Source of the DNA: an uncultured Candidatus Saccharibacteria bacterium
GTDB lineage: Bacteria > Patescibacteria > Saccharimonadia > Saccharimonadales > UBA6022
Assembly: GCA_946479115.1 (NCBI GenBank)
Contig: CAMLED010000010.1
Location: 1 to 16,094, forward strand
Direction: 5' to 3'
Length of the DNA: 16,094 nt
Positions 7,601-13,613 of this stretch are shown here, in pieces; position 1 is the first letter of the stretch; each line of letters begins with the position of its first letter. The translations under genes were made by a program, and so were the position numbers. Under the pieces are notes generated by a model. The model saw only the letters and a list, made by a program, of their open reading frames with translations. It had not been told where the DNA came from and searched no databases.

Positions 7601-8383
7601 CTAGGTCTATACATTAGTGCGCACCCACTCGATAACTATGATGCCTATTTCGAAGAGCAGACTATTCCGTTAATGCGGATGACAGCTGATGTTGATGGCA
7701 AGAAAGCAACGATCGGTGGACTCGTTTCGACTGTTCGTACGATCGTTACTAAATCAGGGACCAAGATGGCGTTCCTAGGTATTGAGGATAAAACTGGCGA
7801 AGGTGAAGTGATTATTTTTCCAAACTTGTATGAACAAGTCGGTGCAAAATTAATTCAAGATGCTGTGGTACGTGTAACGGGTAAAATTAGCGCTAGGGAT
7901 CGTGATGGTAACCTGGGCACCGACGCCAAGATGATTGCAGATGAGGTTGTTGAAGTTACCGACAAGGAGCTTCGAGAATACGAATCGACTGGTCGTAAAA
8001 TGGAAGCTCCAAAAATGAGTGCCAAGGTTAAGGCGATGCGCGTAGCTGAATTCAAGGCTAAGAAAACGGGTGGCACAGTCGTGGCACCAGCAAGCACGGC
8101 CCCGGAAGAAAAAGCTGCACCAGTCATAGAAAAACCTCGCCCGATTGTCGATATCCCTCCGGTTAAAAAGCTGTTTGTCCATGTCAAGGACACAGAAGAC
8201 CATCAAGCGCTACTTGCACTGAAGCAGGCATGTAGCAGCTTTGTCGGTAATATCGATATTGTTTTAGTGCTAGGAGCTGACAAGAAATCAGCAATTAAGT
8301 TGCCATTTAAAGTAGACGGTAGTGATGAATTATTAGGTGAATTAGTGAAACTGCTTGGCGAAGACTGTGTCGCATTGAAATAA
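4646..8383 (+). CDS. dnaE: DNA polymerase III subunit alpha
   Basis: DnaE is the catalytic subunit of the replicative DNA polymerase. The 1245-residue protein has an N-terminal PHP domain with H22-L-H24-N-H26-T and D57-H58-G59. The palm has GPGRGSAAGS and PDIDIDIQD; catalytic aspartates are probably D437 and D439, with a third at D593 in LLKMDFLGL. Then come the fingers (QLESAGMKR, ALYRPGPM, YQEQ) and an internal clamp-binding motif QTDLF (947-951). An OB fold follows at about 1018-1070, and after a Pro/Ala-rich linker (about 1125-1155) there is a small C-terminal domain. The PHP metal-binding histidines appear intact, unlike in Escherichia coli, so the domain may have 3'-5' exonuclease activity as in Thermus-type DnaE. 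It lies alone between two small-gene clusters, with its own promoter and terminator. Confidence 0.97.
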   Translation: MGVQTKDTAAATGQLTSADYVHLHNHTHHSLLDGLTKIPDLVQTVKDLGMEATAITDHGTMSGTIEFYKAAHAGGVKPILGMEAYVAARSRHDRDPQKDKARYHLIILAMNDQGYRNLMKLSTLANLEGMYYKPRIDHELLEQYNEGLIILSACASGEVGENLRYDNYEAAKEVASWYKSVFGDRYYFELQDHGHPDSPAPWDVQVKINGYLEKLSEELDIPCVVTSDGHYLTHDDQDTHEILLCVGTGAYLSDEKRMSLIDFELHVTDPKDIISRWEKTNPEAVRNTKRIADRCHVEIELGKILIPEFPVPEGMTEKSYLDHLVYQGMAFRYLGIPWDDSSDMGNEVIRAKLAPEQVERLDMEFGVLDRMGYNGYFLIVQDFINWGKSQGIIFGPGRGSAAGSIIAYALRITDLDPLKYDLLFERFLNPDRISMPDIDIDIQDTRRGEVIEYCAEKYGRDRVTNIGTFGKMAARAAVRDVARVLQVPYAESDRLAKLIPPPAQGRHIPLVVSVKEDADLKKEYETNPTAKQVLDYAMRLEGTMRSHGVHAAGVVIAPEAVVNYVPLEMAQKGVVATQFPMGPVEELGLLKMDFLGLSNLTIINNALRIIKKVYKDEIDLAEIPLDDLKTYELFQRGDTTGVFQLESAGMKRYLRELKPTAFEDIIAMVALYRPGPMQFIDSFIKRKHGEEEITYLDMGMENSLKNTYGILVYQEQFMQISKEWCGFTGGQADTLRKAVGKKNIDLMRKVKVDFVEGAMKTSGAKKEVAEKFWDQLEEFANYCFNKSHAACYGLVSYWTAYLKAHYPDAFMAALMTSDQDDIDRLAIEITECRHMGINVLSPDVNESYVEFAIVPGESEIRFGMAAIKGVGVGAVEEILRAREDGKFKSVEDFAKRVSTSKFNKKAWDSLIKSGAFDAMGDRSDLLYNLETVQAFASKVQKEALSGQTDLFGSLTGAASIQPTITMQTAPAKHTDKERLTWERELLGLYISAHPLDNYDAYFEEQTIPLMRMTADVDGKKATIGGLVSTVRTIVTKSGTKMAFLGIEDKTGEGEVIIFPNLYEQVGAKLIQDAVVRVTGKISARDRDGNLGTDAKMIADEVVEVTDKELREYESTGRKMEAPKMSAKVKAMRVAEFKAKKTGGTVVAPASTAPEEKAAPVIEKPRPIVDIPPVKKLFVHVKDTEDHQALLALKQACSSFVGNIDIVLVLGADKKSAIKLPFKVDGSDELLGELVKLLGEDCVALK

Positions 8384-8413
8384 AAAGAAGCTCCAGACCG
8401 CGGAGCTTCTTTT
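8384..8413. terminator. Bidirectional intrinsic terminator between dnaE and the minus-strand gene
   Basis: The hairpin GAAGCTCC (8387-8394) / GGAGCTTC (8402-8409), with loop AGACCGC, is flanked by A-runs on the left and T-runs on the right, extending the stem by A-T pairs. It starts directly after the dnaE stop and lies downstream of the convergent gene ending at 8438. The A/T flanks give a U-tract in both directions. Confidence 0.85.
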
Positions 8414-8437
8414 ATAAGATGCTCGACGCGGCTGGAG

Positions 8438-8902
8438 CTATTTAACAATTTCAAGTGCTGTGATGCTACCTAGGGGTATGCCGCCCATAATGAGACGACG
8501 TGTTCTTAAATGCACCTGATCATGTAAGGCGACGACCCAATCTCCTGCCATAAATTTCAGAATAAGTGGTGCTTTCAGGTTGGGCTTGTTGCGAAGAAGA
8601 GCACGTAACCCAACTTCGCTAGATCCGAAAAAAGTCTCTTGGTTATCATGCTCTTGGGTTAGCGCCGCCAGGAAGGGTATATTGACTTCAGCCTCTTCGT
8701 CGACAACAAAATGATAGACAGGAAAACGTTCGGGATGGATCGTGGCGTCGCGCAACTCTGCCTCTATAGTTAATGAGACTTGTTTATAGTGATGCGGCAA
8801 CTCTGTGGTTATTTTTAGGTGAATACCCAAAAGATTCGTCACACCTGGCCTAAACAAGAGGCAATCTGTTAACTGAGCGGTGTCTTTGGTGGGAAGGTAC
8901 AT
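8438..8902 (-). CDS. Hypothetical protein (154 residues)
   Basis: I do not recognise this protein. It is soluble, with no signal peptide or membrane helix, and rich in alternating hydrophobic stretches (HLKITTEL, VSLTIEAEL, VYHFVVDEEAEVNIPF) that suggest a beta-rich fold, ending with a compact PLILKFMAGDWVVAL and LGSITALEI region that looks barrel-like. The start is supported by AAGGA about ten bases upstream on the minus strand (near 8912-8916) and a promoter TTGCTA-16-TATAGT. It converges on dnaE and is divergent from the small membrane protein at 9053. The stop is TAG. Confidence 0.7.
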   Translation of the reverse strand: MYLPTKDTAQLTDCLLFRPGVTNLLGIHLKITTELPHHYKQVSLTIEAELRDATIHPERFPVYHFVVDEEAEVNIPFLAALTQEHDNQETFFGSSEVGLRALLRNKPNLKAPLILKFMAGDWVVALHDQVHLRTRRLIMGGIPLGSITALEIVK

Positions 8903-8945
8903 CTTTCACGTCCTTAGATGGGTGGGTGAATTCGACAATAAGCTT

Positions 8946-8973
8946 ACTATAGCATCACTCATCAATTTAGCAA
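8946..8973 (-). promoter_or_regulatory. Promoter for the 8438-8902 minus-strand gene
   Basis: On the minus strand TTGCTA (8973-8968) is followed after 16 bases by TATAGT (8951-8946). Transcription would start near 8939 with a leader of about 37 bases containing AAGGA. Its -35 lies only 6 bp from the -35 of the divergent promoter at 8980-9007. Confidence 0.55.
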
Positions 8974-8979
8974 TACTTA

Positions 8980-9007
8980 TTGACCATTGGTTAAATTCAG
9001 CTACTAT
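8980..9007 (+). promoter_or_regulatory. Promoter for the 9053 membrane-protein gene
   Basis: TTGACC at 8980-8985 and TACTAT at 9002-9007 are spaced by 16 bases, predicting transcription from about 9014. The leader of about 39 bases ends with the Shine-Dalgarno GAGGTGAG (9041-9048), which selects the ATG at 9053 over the upstream GTG at 9035. Confidence 0.6.
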
Positions 9008-9052
9008 TAATAGTGACTGTACTTTTCGATCATAGTGATAGAGGTGAGCATA

Positions 9053-9331
9053 ATGAATGTTGCATTGGATATTCTGACTGGCTTTGTTACCTTTGCCAAA
9101 TCTCTAGGTGAGCCGACAAGAATTTGGCAGTTTGAGGTCATACCGTTTTGGGTGCTGGTATTCGATGTCTTGTTTTTAATTTTGCTGGTCTCGCGCCTGC
9201 ATCCGCAAACTGACCATGGCATCAAGTTGGTTGTAGGATGGTTTAGCGTCCTGCTGGCTCCGGTCGTAGTCGTTTTGCTAATCGCTGCACTTTTCTTCTT
9301 TCCAGCGTTTACGATGGGAACACCAAAGTAA
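9053..9331 (+). CDS. Small two-span membrane protein, unknown function
   Basis: This 92-residue protein has two predicted membrane helices, at about residues 29-47 (PFWVLVFDVLFLILLV) and 59-83 (VLLAPVVVVLLIAALFFF), joined by a short polar loop with RLHPQTDHG. The N-terminal 25 residues look amphipathic. No family is recognised. The ATG at 9053 is chosen because GAGGTGAG sits five bases upstream; a GTG at 9035 would lie upstream of that signal. The gene ends just before a long hairpin terminator and is convergent with the wHTH-Nudix gene. Confidence 0.75.
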   Translation: MNVALDILTGFVTFAKSLGEPTRIWQFEVIPFWVLVFDVLFLILLVSRLHPQTDHGIKLVVGWFSVLLAPVVVVLLIAALFFFPAFTMGTPK

Positions 9332-9338
9332 CTGTCAT

Positions 9339-9396
9339 ACCATCATTCGCTCGTTATGTAGAATACATCGACGAGCGAATGATGGTTATTTTTTAA
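9339..9396 (+). terminator. Strong intrinsic terminator after the 9053 gene
   Basis: A perfect 16-bp stem (9339-9354 with 9371-9386, beginning ACCATCATTCGC) is capped by an inner 5-bp stem ATGTA-GAA-TACAT (9356-9368) and followed by TTATTTTTT. On the minus strand the same hairpin follows the stop of the convergent gene ending at 9393, but its U-tract is poorer, so it mainly serves the plus strand. Confidence 0.85.
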
Positions 9397-10043
9397 AGAT
9401 TATATTCTAAGACGAATGTTGAATTATCGCCAGCGGCAATACGTACTACTATATCGCTACAACTCGGTAGGATTGATGATTGAGACAAGGCGTCGGATGA
9501 TTGCCAAAACTGGCGACCGGTTTGATCTTCGCTGATATTAAAATCTTCGTCTGTTTGGGCGGTCAGGATAATAGCATGTGAAAAGCTTTCGATAATATCG
9601 TTGCGCGTTATTTTGATAAGTCCGCTACTAAAAATGTGAAGAGGAGTCGATAAGCCTGTTTTCTCAAGTAAGCGACGCTGAGCCGTATCTAGCAACGGTT
9701 CATTGGCGACTGGTTCGCCATGAATAAAGCCAGCCATACCCAGCAGTGGCTGTACGAGTCGTTCGCGCATAAGCCATTGATCACCCTGTTGAATAGCTAT
9801 GAGGAAGATAGAATGTGCTTGTTGACTACTGTCTTCGTAGCGGTGCACAAGATATTCCTTGCCTTTTGGCAACAGCGAGTAACTTCCGTCATCGTTTTTT
9901 ACGACATATCTATCCGTAATCAATTGCTTTAAGTGATAGGTAAAGATATTACCATCTAGATTCTGTGGTTTTAATTCGCCATATCGTGCGCGCTCACATG
10001 TAGCGAGAGAGTCAAGAATTGCACGTTGAATATGATGGATCAT
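9393..10043 (-). CDS. Winged-helix/degenerate Nudix protein, likely ligand-sensing regulator
   Basis: This 216-residue protein has two parts. Residues 3-70 resemble a winged-helix DNA-binding domain (IQRAILDSL, FTYHLKQLITDRYV, then the wing DDGSYSLLPKGKEYL). Residues about 78-216 resemble a Nudix domain, but the Nudix box is broken. From G109 the G-x5-E-x7-R frame is intact (G109, E115, R123), while the next catalytic Glu is R124 and the second Glu of the EE pair is K128; only E127 remains. Hydrolase activity is therefore doubtful, and ligand sensing is more likely. NrtR regulators also combine these domains, but with Nudix first. I chose the ATG at 10043, which has TACAAT eight bases upstream; an in-frame TTG at 10067 would add eight residues. 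It faces the 10147 gene across a palindrome. Confidence 0.82.
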   Translation of the reverse strand: MIHHIQRAILDSLATCERARYGELKPQNLDGNIFTYHLKQLITDRYVVKNDDGSYSLLPKGKEYLVHRYEDSSQQAHSIFLIAIQQGDQWLMRERLVQPLLGMAGFIHGEPVANEPLLDTAQRRLLEKTGLSTPLHIFSSGLIKITRNDIIESFSHAIILTAQTDEDFNISEDQTGRQFWQSSDALSQSSILPSCSDIVVRIAAGDNSTFVLEYNL

Positions 10044-10051
10044 GTGCAGGT

Positions 10052-10057
10052 ATTGTA
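10052..10057 (-). promoter_or_regulatory. -10 box of a probably leaderless promoter for the wHTH-Nudix gene
   Basis: On the minus strand TACAAT (10057-10052) lies eight bases before the ATG at 10043, with no Shine-Dalgarno between. A convincing -35 is not visible. The palindrome at 10090-10106 lies 33-54 bases upstream of this box. Confidence 0.4.
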
Positions 10058-10089
10058 GCTTAGTCAAATCTATATGACTAGATGGCCGC

Positions 10090-10106
10090 GATTACTGCGA
10101 GTAATC
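10090..10106. promoter_or_regulatory. Palindromic operator candidate in the divergent intergenic region
   Basis: GATTACT-GCG-AGTAATC is a perfect 7-bp inverted repeat with a 3-bp centre, between the divergent wHTH-Nudix gene and the 10147 gene. It overlaps the expected -35 region of the plus-strand promoter (-10 candidate TATCAT, 10113-10118). Its size and symmetry suit a dimeric winged-helix repressor; binding by the neighbouring gene product is inferred from position only. Confidence 0.5.
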
Positions 10107-10146
10107 TTAGAATATCATTTACTGTTTGACCCAAAGGAGCGATCAA

Positions 10147-10797
10147 ATGCCAGAGAGAATTACCGATAAATCAGAAATGCGAAAGCACGACCATCAACTA
10201 CGACCAATCCAAAAGAAATTCATTGATGCTGTAGATCAAATGCTTGCGTTAAAAGAAGAAGGTTCTACTTGGAGCTTCATTGATCTTCGATGTGTGAAAG
10301 GATTTAATGAAGCGATCGAATTAGTACAATCGTGTGACGAACTATCTGAAGTGCTATCGGGTCATGATGAGCAACTTGCTATAGAGACCGACGGGGAATA
10401 TTACCCAGTCTTTGATGTTACAAAAGCGTCTTCTAGCCCAGTAGGTATATCTTTACGTGCTTGGGGATGGGAAGATGAAAAAGTGCGTTATAAAAGAGGT
10501 GAAGGAAATACCTTGGAGGGCTATATCGTTTATGAAGGCGAAAAAGATCATACGCGAGAATTGGACATCTCTTTTCATTACAGACAGGGAAAAGAGCATA
10601 TTGTCGAAACAGTTTCTTTATATGGTAGTACGATGAATCAATCAAATCCCAGACTATATAGTCAGATATGGATGAGTGCTTATGCTGAGACAGGATATGA
10701 AGGTCATGGCGGACATTCCGCCGGCAGTACATCCGATGAAACAATTGAAAAATTTATTGAAATTGCCGAACGGCTTACTGGAGCTATTAACGACTAA
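10147..10797 (+). CDS. Hypothetical soluble protein (216 residues)
   Basis: I do not recognise this protein. It is charged and soluble, without a signal peptide or membrane helix. Visible features are an N-terminal charged helix (about residues 8-37), an aromatic and acidic beta-like middle (EYYPVFDV, LRAWGWEDEKVRYKRGEG, YIVYEGEKDH, LDISFHYRQGKEH), a Gly/His stretch YEGHGGHSAG near residues 185-194, and a C-terminal helix IEKFIEIAERLTGAI. The ATG at 10147 is fixed by AAAGGAG (10133-10139); an in-frame TTG at 10126 lies upstream of that signal. The gene is divergent from the wHTH-Nudix gene and may be its target. Its last 11 bases overlap the end of the convergent methyltransferase gene. Confidence 0.75.
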   Translation: MPERITDKSEMRKHDHQLRPIQKKFIDAVDQMLALKEEGSTWSFIDLRCVKGFNEAIELVQSCDELSEVLSGHDEQLAIETDGEYYPVFDVTKASSSPVGISLRAWGWEDEKVRYKRGEGNTLEGYIVYEGEKDHTRELDISFHYRQGKEHIVETVSLYGSTMNQSNPRLYSQIWMSAYAETGYEGHGGHSAGSTSDETIEKFIEIAERLTGAIND

Positions 10798-11272
10798 GGG
10801 CGTAAAGTGCGATACCGGTAGCGACGCTCACATTGAACGATTCCTTCTTGCCAACCATCGGAATTTCAATAAGATCGTCACATAGATCGCGGAAGTCGGA
10901 AGTAATGCCTTCGACTTCTTCACCCAGCAATAGCACGATTTTGGCCGGCGCATGATAATCGGGTAGCATAACACTACGTTCGTCTTGTTCTAGACCTACG
11001 ATTGTATAGCCATCCGCTCGTAGGCTCTCTATATCCGGTGTTTCTTGATATTCAAAAGGAACGATTTCTTCTGCGCCTAAAGCGGTTTTGTGAATCTGCT
11101 CTGTTAGCTTGCGTGAAATGTGCGGCAAGCGTGAATCTTGAGCGAGTAATGGATACGGCGTATAGCCGCTAAGGATGATTTTTGTAATGCCAAACCCTTC
11201 GCTGGTACGAAAAATCGCCCCGACATTATGGGTCGAGCGAATGTTATGGGCAATGGCAATAATCTCCGGCAT
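10787..11272 (-). CDS. TrmH/SpoU-family tRNA/rRNA 2'-O-methyltransferase
   Basis: This 161-residue SPOUT methyltransferase should transfer a methyl group from S-adenosylmethionine to a ribose 2'-OH of tRNA or rRNA. All three SpoU motifs are visible: motif 1 HNIRSTHNVGAIFRTSEGFG (about residues 9-28, with the catalytic-type Arg), motif 2 VLLLGEEVEGI (about 110-120) and motif 3 IPMVGKKESFNVSVATGIAL (about 136-155), which forms the knot. There is no extra N-terminal RNA-binding domain, so it is the minimal form; the substrate nucleotide cannot be predicted. The start at 11272 is supported by the conserved N-terminus (MPEIIAIAHN) and a TATACT box eight bases upstream. A longer frame up to 11383 would add a spurious hydrophobic leader that overlaps the divergent ATPase gene. 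Confidence 0.9.
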   Translation of the reverse strand: MPEIIAIAHNIRSTHNVGAIFRTSEGFGITKIILSGYTPYPLLAQDSRLPHISRKLTEQIHKTALGAEEIVPFEYQETPDIESLRADGYTIVGLEQDERSVMLPDYHAPAKIVLLLGEEVEGITSDFRDLCDDLIEIPMVGKKESFNVSVATGIALYALSR

Positions 11273-11280
11273 TAATTTAC

Positions 11281-11286
11281 AGTATA
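11281..11286 (-). promoter_or_regulatory. -10 box of a probably leaderless promoter for the methyltransferase gene
   Basis: On the minus strand TATACT (11286-11281) is eight bases before the ATG at 11272, with no Shine-Dalgarno. The -35 is weak. The divergent ATPase start codon is only 54 bases away, so both promoters share this short interval. Confidence 0.45.
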
Positions 11287-11313
11287 TCACTATAAAAGCT
11301 AGTGCTTTTCTGG

Positions 11314-11319
11314 TACCAT
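11314..11319 (+). promoter_or_regulatory. Extended -10 of a probably leaderless ATPase promoter
   Basis: TACCAT at 11314-11319 is preceded by TGG (11311-11313), giving an extended -10 pattern (TGnTAnnnT). It lies seven bases before the ATG at 11327. No Shine-Dalgarno is present between them, and no good -35 is seen. Confidence 0.45.
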
Positions 11320-11326
11320 AAGGGCA

Positions 11327-12949
11327 ATGGACGAAGACAAGACTCAAGAGCGTCGACGAGATCAAGACGAGAAGGCAACCCAACAGCGCGCAGCTATTCT
11401 AGGGCTGCAGTATCTTGATGCCCGTGAAGTCGAAGATACACTACCGTTGACTGATGGTGTCCTGACGCTTGATCAGATGTATAAAGGTTATATCATTCCA
11501 CTTACTACTGGTGGTGGTACCGAACCTTTCCGTTTTGGTGTGACAAGTCAGACACCACAATCGTTGATTCAGCAAATGATGACTGAATACAATGATCGTG
11601 GTGAACTTACGCAGTTTCTATTGATTAGCGGCAGTGGTTTCAAAGCATTCATGAATCGTTATGATCCTCCAAAGGAAATTATTTACGACGATATTCAGAT
11701 CGCCAAGGAAGGCGATAGCGATACTATTAAAGAGGTAAGTAAGACACTTAACTCTGTCGGTAGTGACCTTGTATTCGATTATCTAGTCGACCAAGCCGAT
11801 AAACTTGGTGCGAGCGACATTCACATCGAGAATGAACGCACATATATACGTGTACGTATGCGTATTGATGGTGCGCTGCACGCTGTAGCCGATCTTGAAA
11901 AAGAGCGTTATCGTGTCGTGATGGGTGCACTCGCGAGTCGTGCCAATGTCTCAACCGCTGCAACCGAGGCACAATCTGGTCACATGCAAAAAGAAATTAC
12001 TCGTGATGGCGAAACACACCTACTTAATCTCCGTGTTGAGACGGTTCCAACATTGTATGGCCAAGATGCAGTTCTACGTCTATTCAACTTTGACGAATCA
12101 TTGCTAGACCTTGATCTATTAGGTATTCCACCTGCTCAGCGGGCACAGATCGACGAAGTTATCAGCCATCCGCGTGGCATGGTACTAATGGTAGGTCCAA
12201 CTGGATCGGGTAAATCAACAACTTTGTACAGCATGCTTAATGCACTCAATACCGATGATCGCAAATTGATTACACTTGAGGATCCGATCGAGTATGGCCT
12301 GACGGGCATTACCCAGATTCCAATTGATACGACTGGTGGCAAAAGCTTTGGCGATGGCCTCCGATCTGTCTTGCGTCTTGACCCTGATGTGGTGATGGTT
12401 GGCGAGATCCGTGACAAAGACACAGCCAAAACAGCTATCCAGGCTTCTATTACGGGCCACTTGGTGCTATCTAGCTTCCACGCTAACTCTACGAGCGCAG
12501 CTTTTAGCCGTATGATCGACCTGATTGGCGTTAACCCAATCTTTAGCTCGGCTATTCGCTTGGTGATTGCTCAGCGTCTAGTACGTCGTCTGTATGACCC
12601 GACTAAGGAAGAATACGAGCCAGACGAAGCGACCAGACAGTATGTTCGTAATGTTCTAAAGGACGTACCATCACATATCGAATTGCCTGATCTTGATAAT
12701 TTCAAACTGTGGCGACCGAAACCAAATGACGATGCGCCATTTGGGTACAAGGGCCGTGTGGTGATTATGGAGCAAATGGTTGTCAATGAAAGTATTCAGA
12801 AATTCCTTCGCGGTGATGTCGAGGATGTACATACGGAAGTGATCGAAGAAGCTGCCAAGGCTGAAGGTATGTTGACGCTGCTACAAGTTGGTGTCCTGGC
12901 GGCGCTTCGCGGTGAAACGACTCTCGAAGAAGTCAATCGCGTCATCTAA
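11327..12949 (+). CDS. GspE/PilB-family secretion/pilus assembly ATPase
   Basis: This 540-residue hexameric-type ATPase would power assembly of a type IV pilus or type II secretion pseudopilus from the inner face of the membrane. After a variable N-terminal domain (about 1-130), the N2-like region has LGASDIHIE (about 163-171). Walker A is GPTGSGKST at 290-298; then come LEDPIEYG, the Walker B-like DPDVVMVGEIRD (about 352-363) and TGHLVLSSFHANS. The protein contains no cysteine at all, so the tetracysteine zinc motif usual between LVRRL and GYKGR in PilB/GspE is missing; charged residues (YDPTKEEYEPDE and WRPKPNDDAPFG) take its place. No pilin, PilC or PilT gene is in the window. An extractive PilT role is less likely, because the N-terminal region is long as in GspE/PilB. 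Confidence 0.93.
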   Translation: MDEDKTQERRRDQDEKATQQRAAILGLQYLDAREVEDTLPLTDGVLTLDQMYKGYIIPLTTGGGTEPFRFGVTSQTPQSLIQQMMTEYNDRGELTQFLLISGSGFKAFMNRYDPPKEIIYDDIQIAKEGDSDTIKEVSKTLNSVGSDLVFDYLVDQADKLGASDIHIENERTYIRVRMRIDGALHAVADLEKERYRVVMGALASRANVSTAATEAQSGHMQKEITRDGETHLLNLRVETVPTLYGQDAVLRLFNFDESLLDLDLLGIPPAQRAQIDEVISHPRGMVLMVGPTGSGKSTTLYSMLNALNTDDRKLITLEDPIEYGLTGITQIPIDTTGGKSFGDGLRSVLRLDPDVVMVGEIRDKDTAKTAIQASITGHLVLSSFHANSTSAAFSRMIDLIGVNPIFSSAIRLVIAQRLVRRLYDPTKEEYEPDEATRQYVRNVLKDVPSHIELPDLDNFKLWRPKPNDDAPFGYKGRVVIMEQMVVNESIQKFLRGDVEDVHTEVIEEAAKAEGMLTLLQVGVLAALRGETTLEEVNRVI

Positions 12950-12968
12950 AAATAGCTAACTCTACCCC

Positions 12969-12997
12969 TTTTAAAATCTTCACCACTGTGGTATAGT
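12969..12997 (+). promoter_or_regulatory. Candidate rplS promoter
   Basis: TATAGT at 12992-12997 with a weak TTTTAA at 12969-12974 (17-base spacer) predicts a start near 13004 and a leader of about 35 bases. An 11-bp inverted repeat ACCAC-T-GTGGT (12982-12992) lies in the spacer next to the -10. The leader ends in GCGAGAAAAAAATG with only a weak Shine-Dalgarno. Confidence 0.4.
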
Positions 12998-13038
12998 TAA
13001 TAACTGATTGTATTTATAAAGTTTAAAGCGAGAAAAAA

Positions 13039-13464
13039 ATGAGTTTTGCACTAATCCAAAAAGTTAATGAAGAGCAGAAGAAAGCTGGTGTAGTTGATGC
13101 ACGTAGTGGTGACACTGTTCGCGTTCACCAGAAAATTAAAGAAGGCAATAAGGAGCGTGTTCAGATCTTTGAAGGCGTTGTTATCCGTACTGATAACAAG
13201 AAATCACACACTTCTCGCATTACTGTTCGCAAAATCGCTAGCGGTGTTGGTGTAGAAAAAAGCTTCTTGCTTCACAGCCCATTGGTTGAAAAAGTAGAAA
13301 TTACTCGTCGCGCTAAGGTTCGCCGTAACTATCTTTCATTCCTACGTAACCGTAGTGGTAAGAGCGCTCGTTTGACCGCACAAAACTTTGATCGCGAAGC
13401 AGTTAACACTGTCGCCGAAGCTCCTGTTAAGGAAGAAAAAGCAGCTGAAGAATCAGCAGAATAA
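13039..13464 (+). CDS. rplS: 50S ribosomal protein L19
   Basis: L19 sits at the interface of the large and small ribosomal subunits. The 141-residue protein begins with the family-typical short helix and the RSGDTVRVHQKIKEGNKERV segment, followed by the signature FEGVVIRTDNK, ITVRKIASGVGVEKSFLLHSP and KVRRNYLSFLRNRSGKSARL. The core of about 112 residues matches the normal length. A C-terminal extension of about 25 residues (ending EEKAAEESAE) is acidic and Ala/Glu-rich and likely disordered. There is no strong Shine-Dalgarno. The gene stands alone rather than in the common rpsP-rimM-trmD-rplS operon, with its own promoter candidate and terminator. Confidence 0.96.
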   Translation: MSFALIQKVNEEQKKAGVVDARSGDTVRVHQKIKEGNKERVQIFEGVVIRTDNKKSHTSRITVRKIASGVGVEKSFLLHSPLVEKVEITRRAKVRRNYLSFLRNRSGKSARLTAQNFDREAVNTVAEAPVKEEKAAEESAE

Positions 13465-13482
13465 TATCGCTTGATATAAATA

Positions 13483-13511
13483 AAACGCTCGGTGAAGACC
13501 GGGCGTTTTTT
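13483..13511 (+). terminator. Intrinsic terminator after rplS
   Basis: AAACGCTCGG (13483-13492) pairs with CCGGGCGTTT (13499-13508) around the loop TGAAGA, with one T-G wobble, and is followed by further T residues. It lies about 20 bases after the rplS stop. Confidence 0.88.
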
Positions 13512-13602
13512 ATGTGCTGGTAATATCATAACCTTCTTGCTAAAATGGGCCTACTAACCTTATAGGGAAAAATATTGGGCCATTATTGCCTGAATCGACT
13601 AG

Positions 13603-13608
13603 GATAAT
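13603..13608 (+). promoter_or_regulatory. -10 box of a probably leaderless promoter for the FNR fusion gene
   Basis: GATAAT at 13603-13608 lies five bases before the ATG at 13614, with no Shine-Dalgarno and no clear -35 at the right distance. The spacing is the tightest of the set, so this is the weakest of the leaderless candidates. Confidence 0.35.
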
Positions 13609-13613
13609 CTGTT

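Noticed and set aside
10126..10146. TTG start for the 216-residue hypothetical protein
   Set aside because: The Shine-Dalgarno AAAGGAG would then be inside the coding region; the ATG at 10147 is correctly spaced from it.
11273..11383. 37-residue hydrophobic N-terminal extension of the TrmH-family protein, resembling a signal peptide
   Set aside because: The conserved methyltransferase begins at the ATG at 11272; the extension overlaps the divergent ATPase start region, and a -10 box lies inside it.
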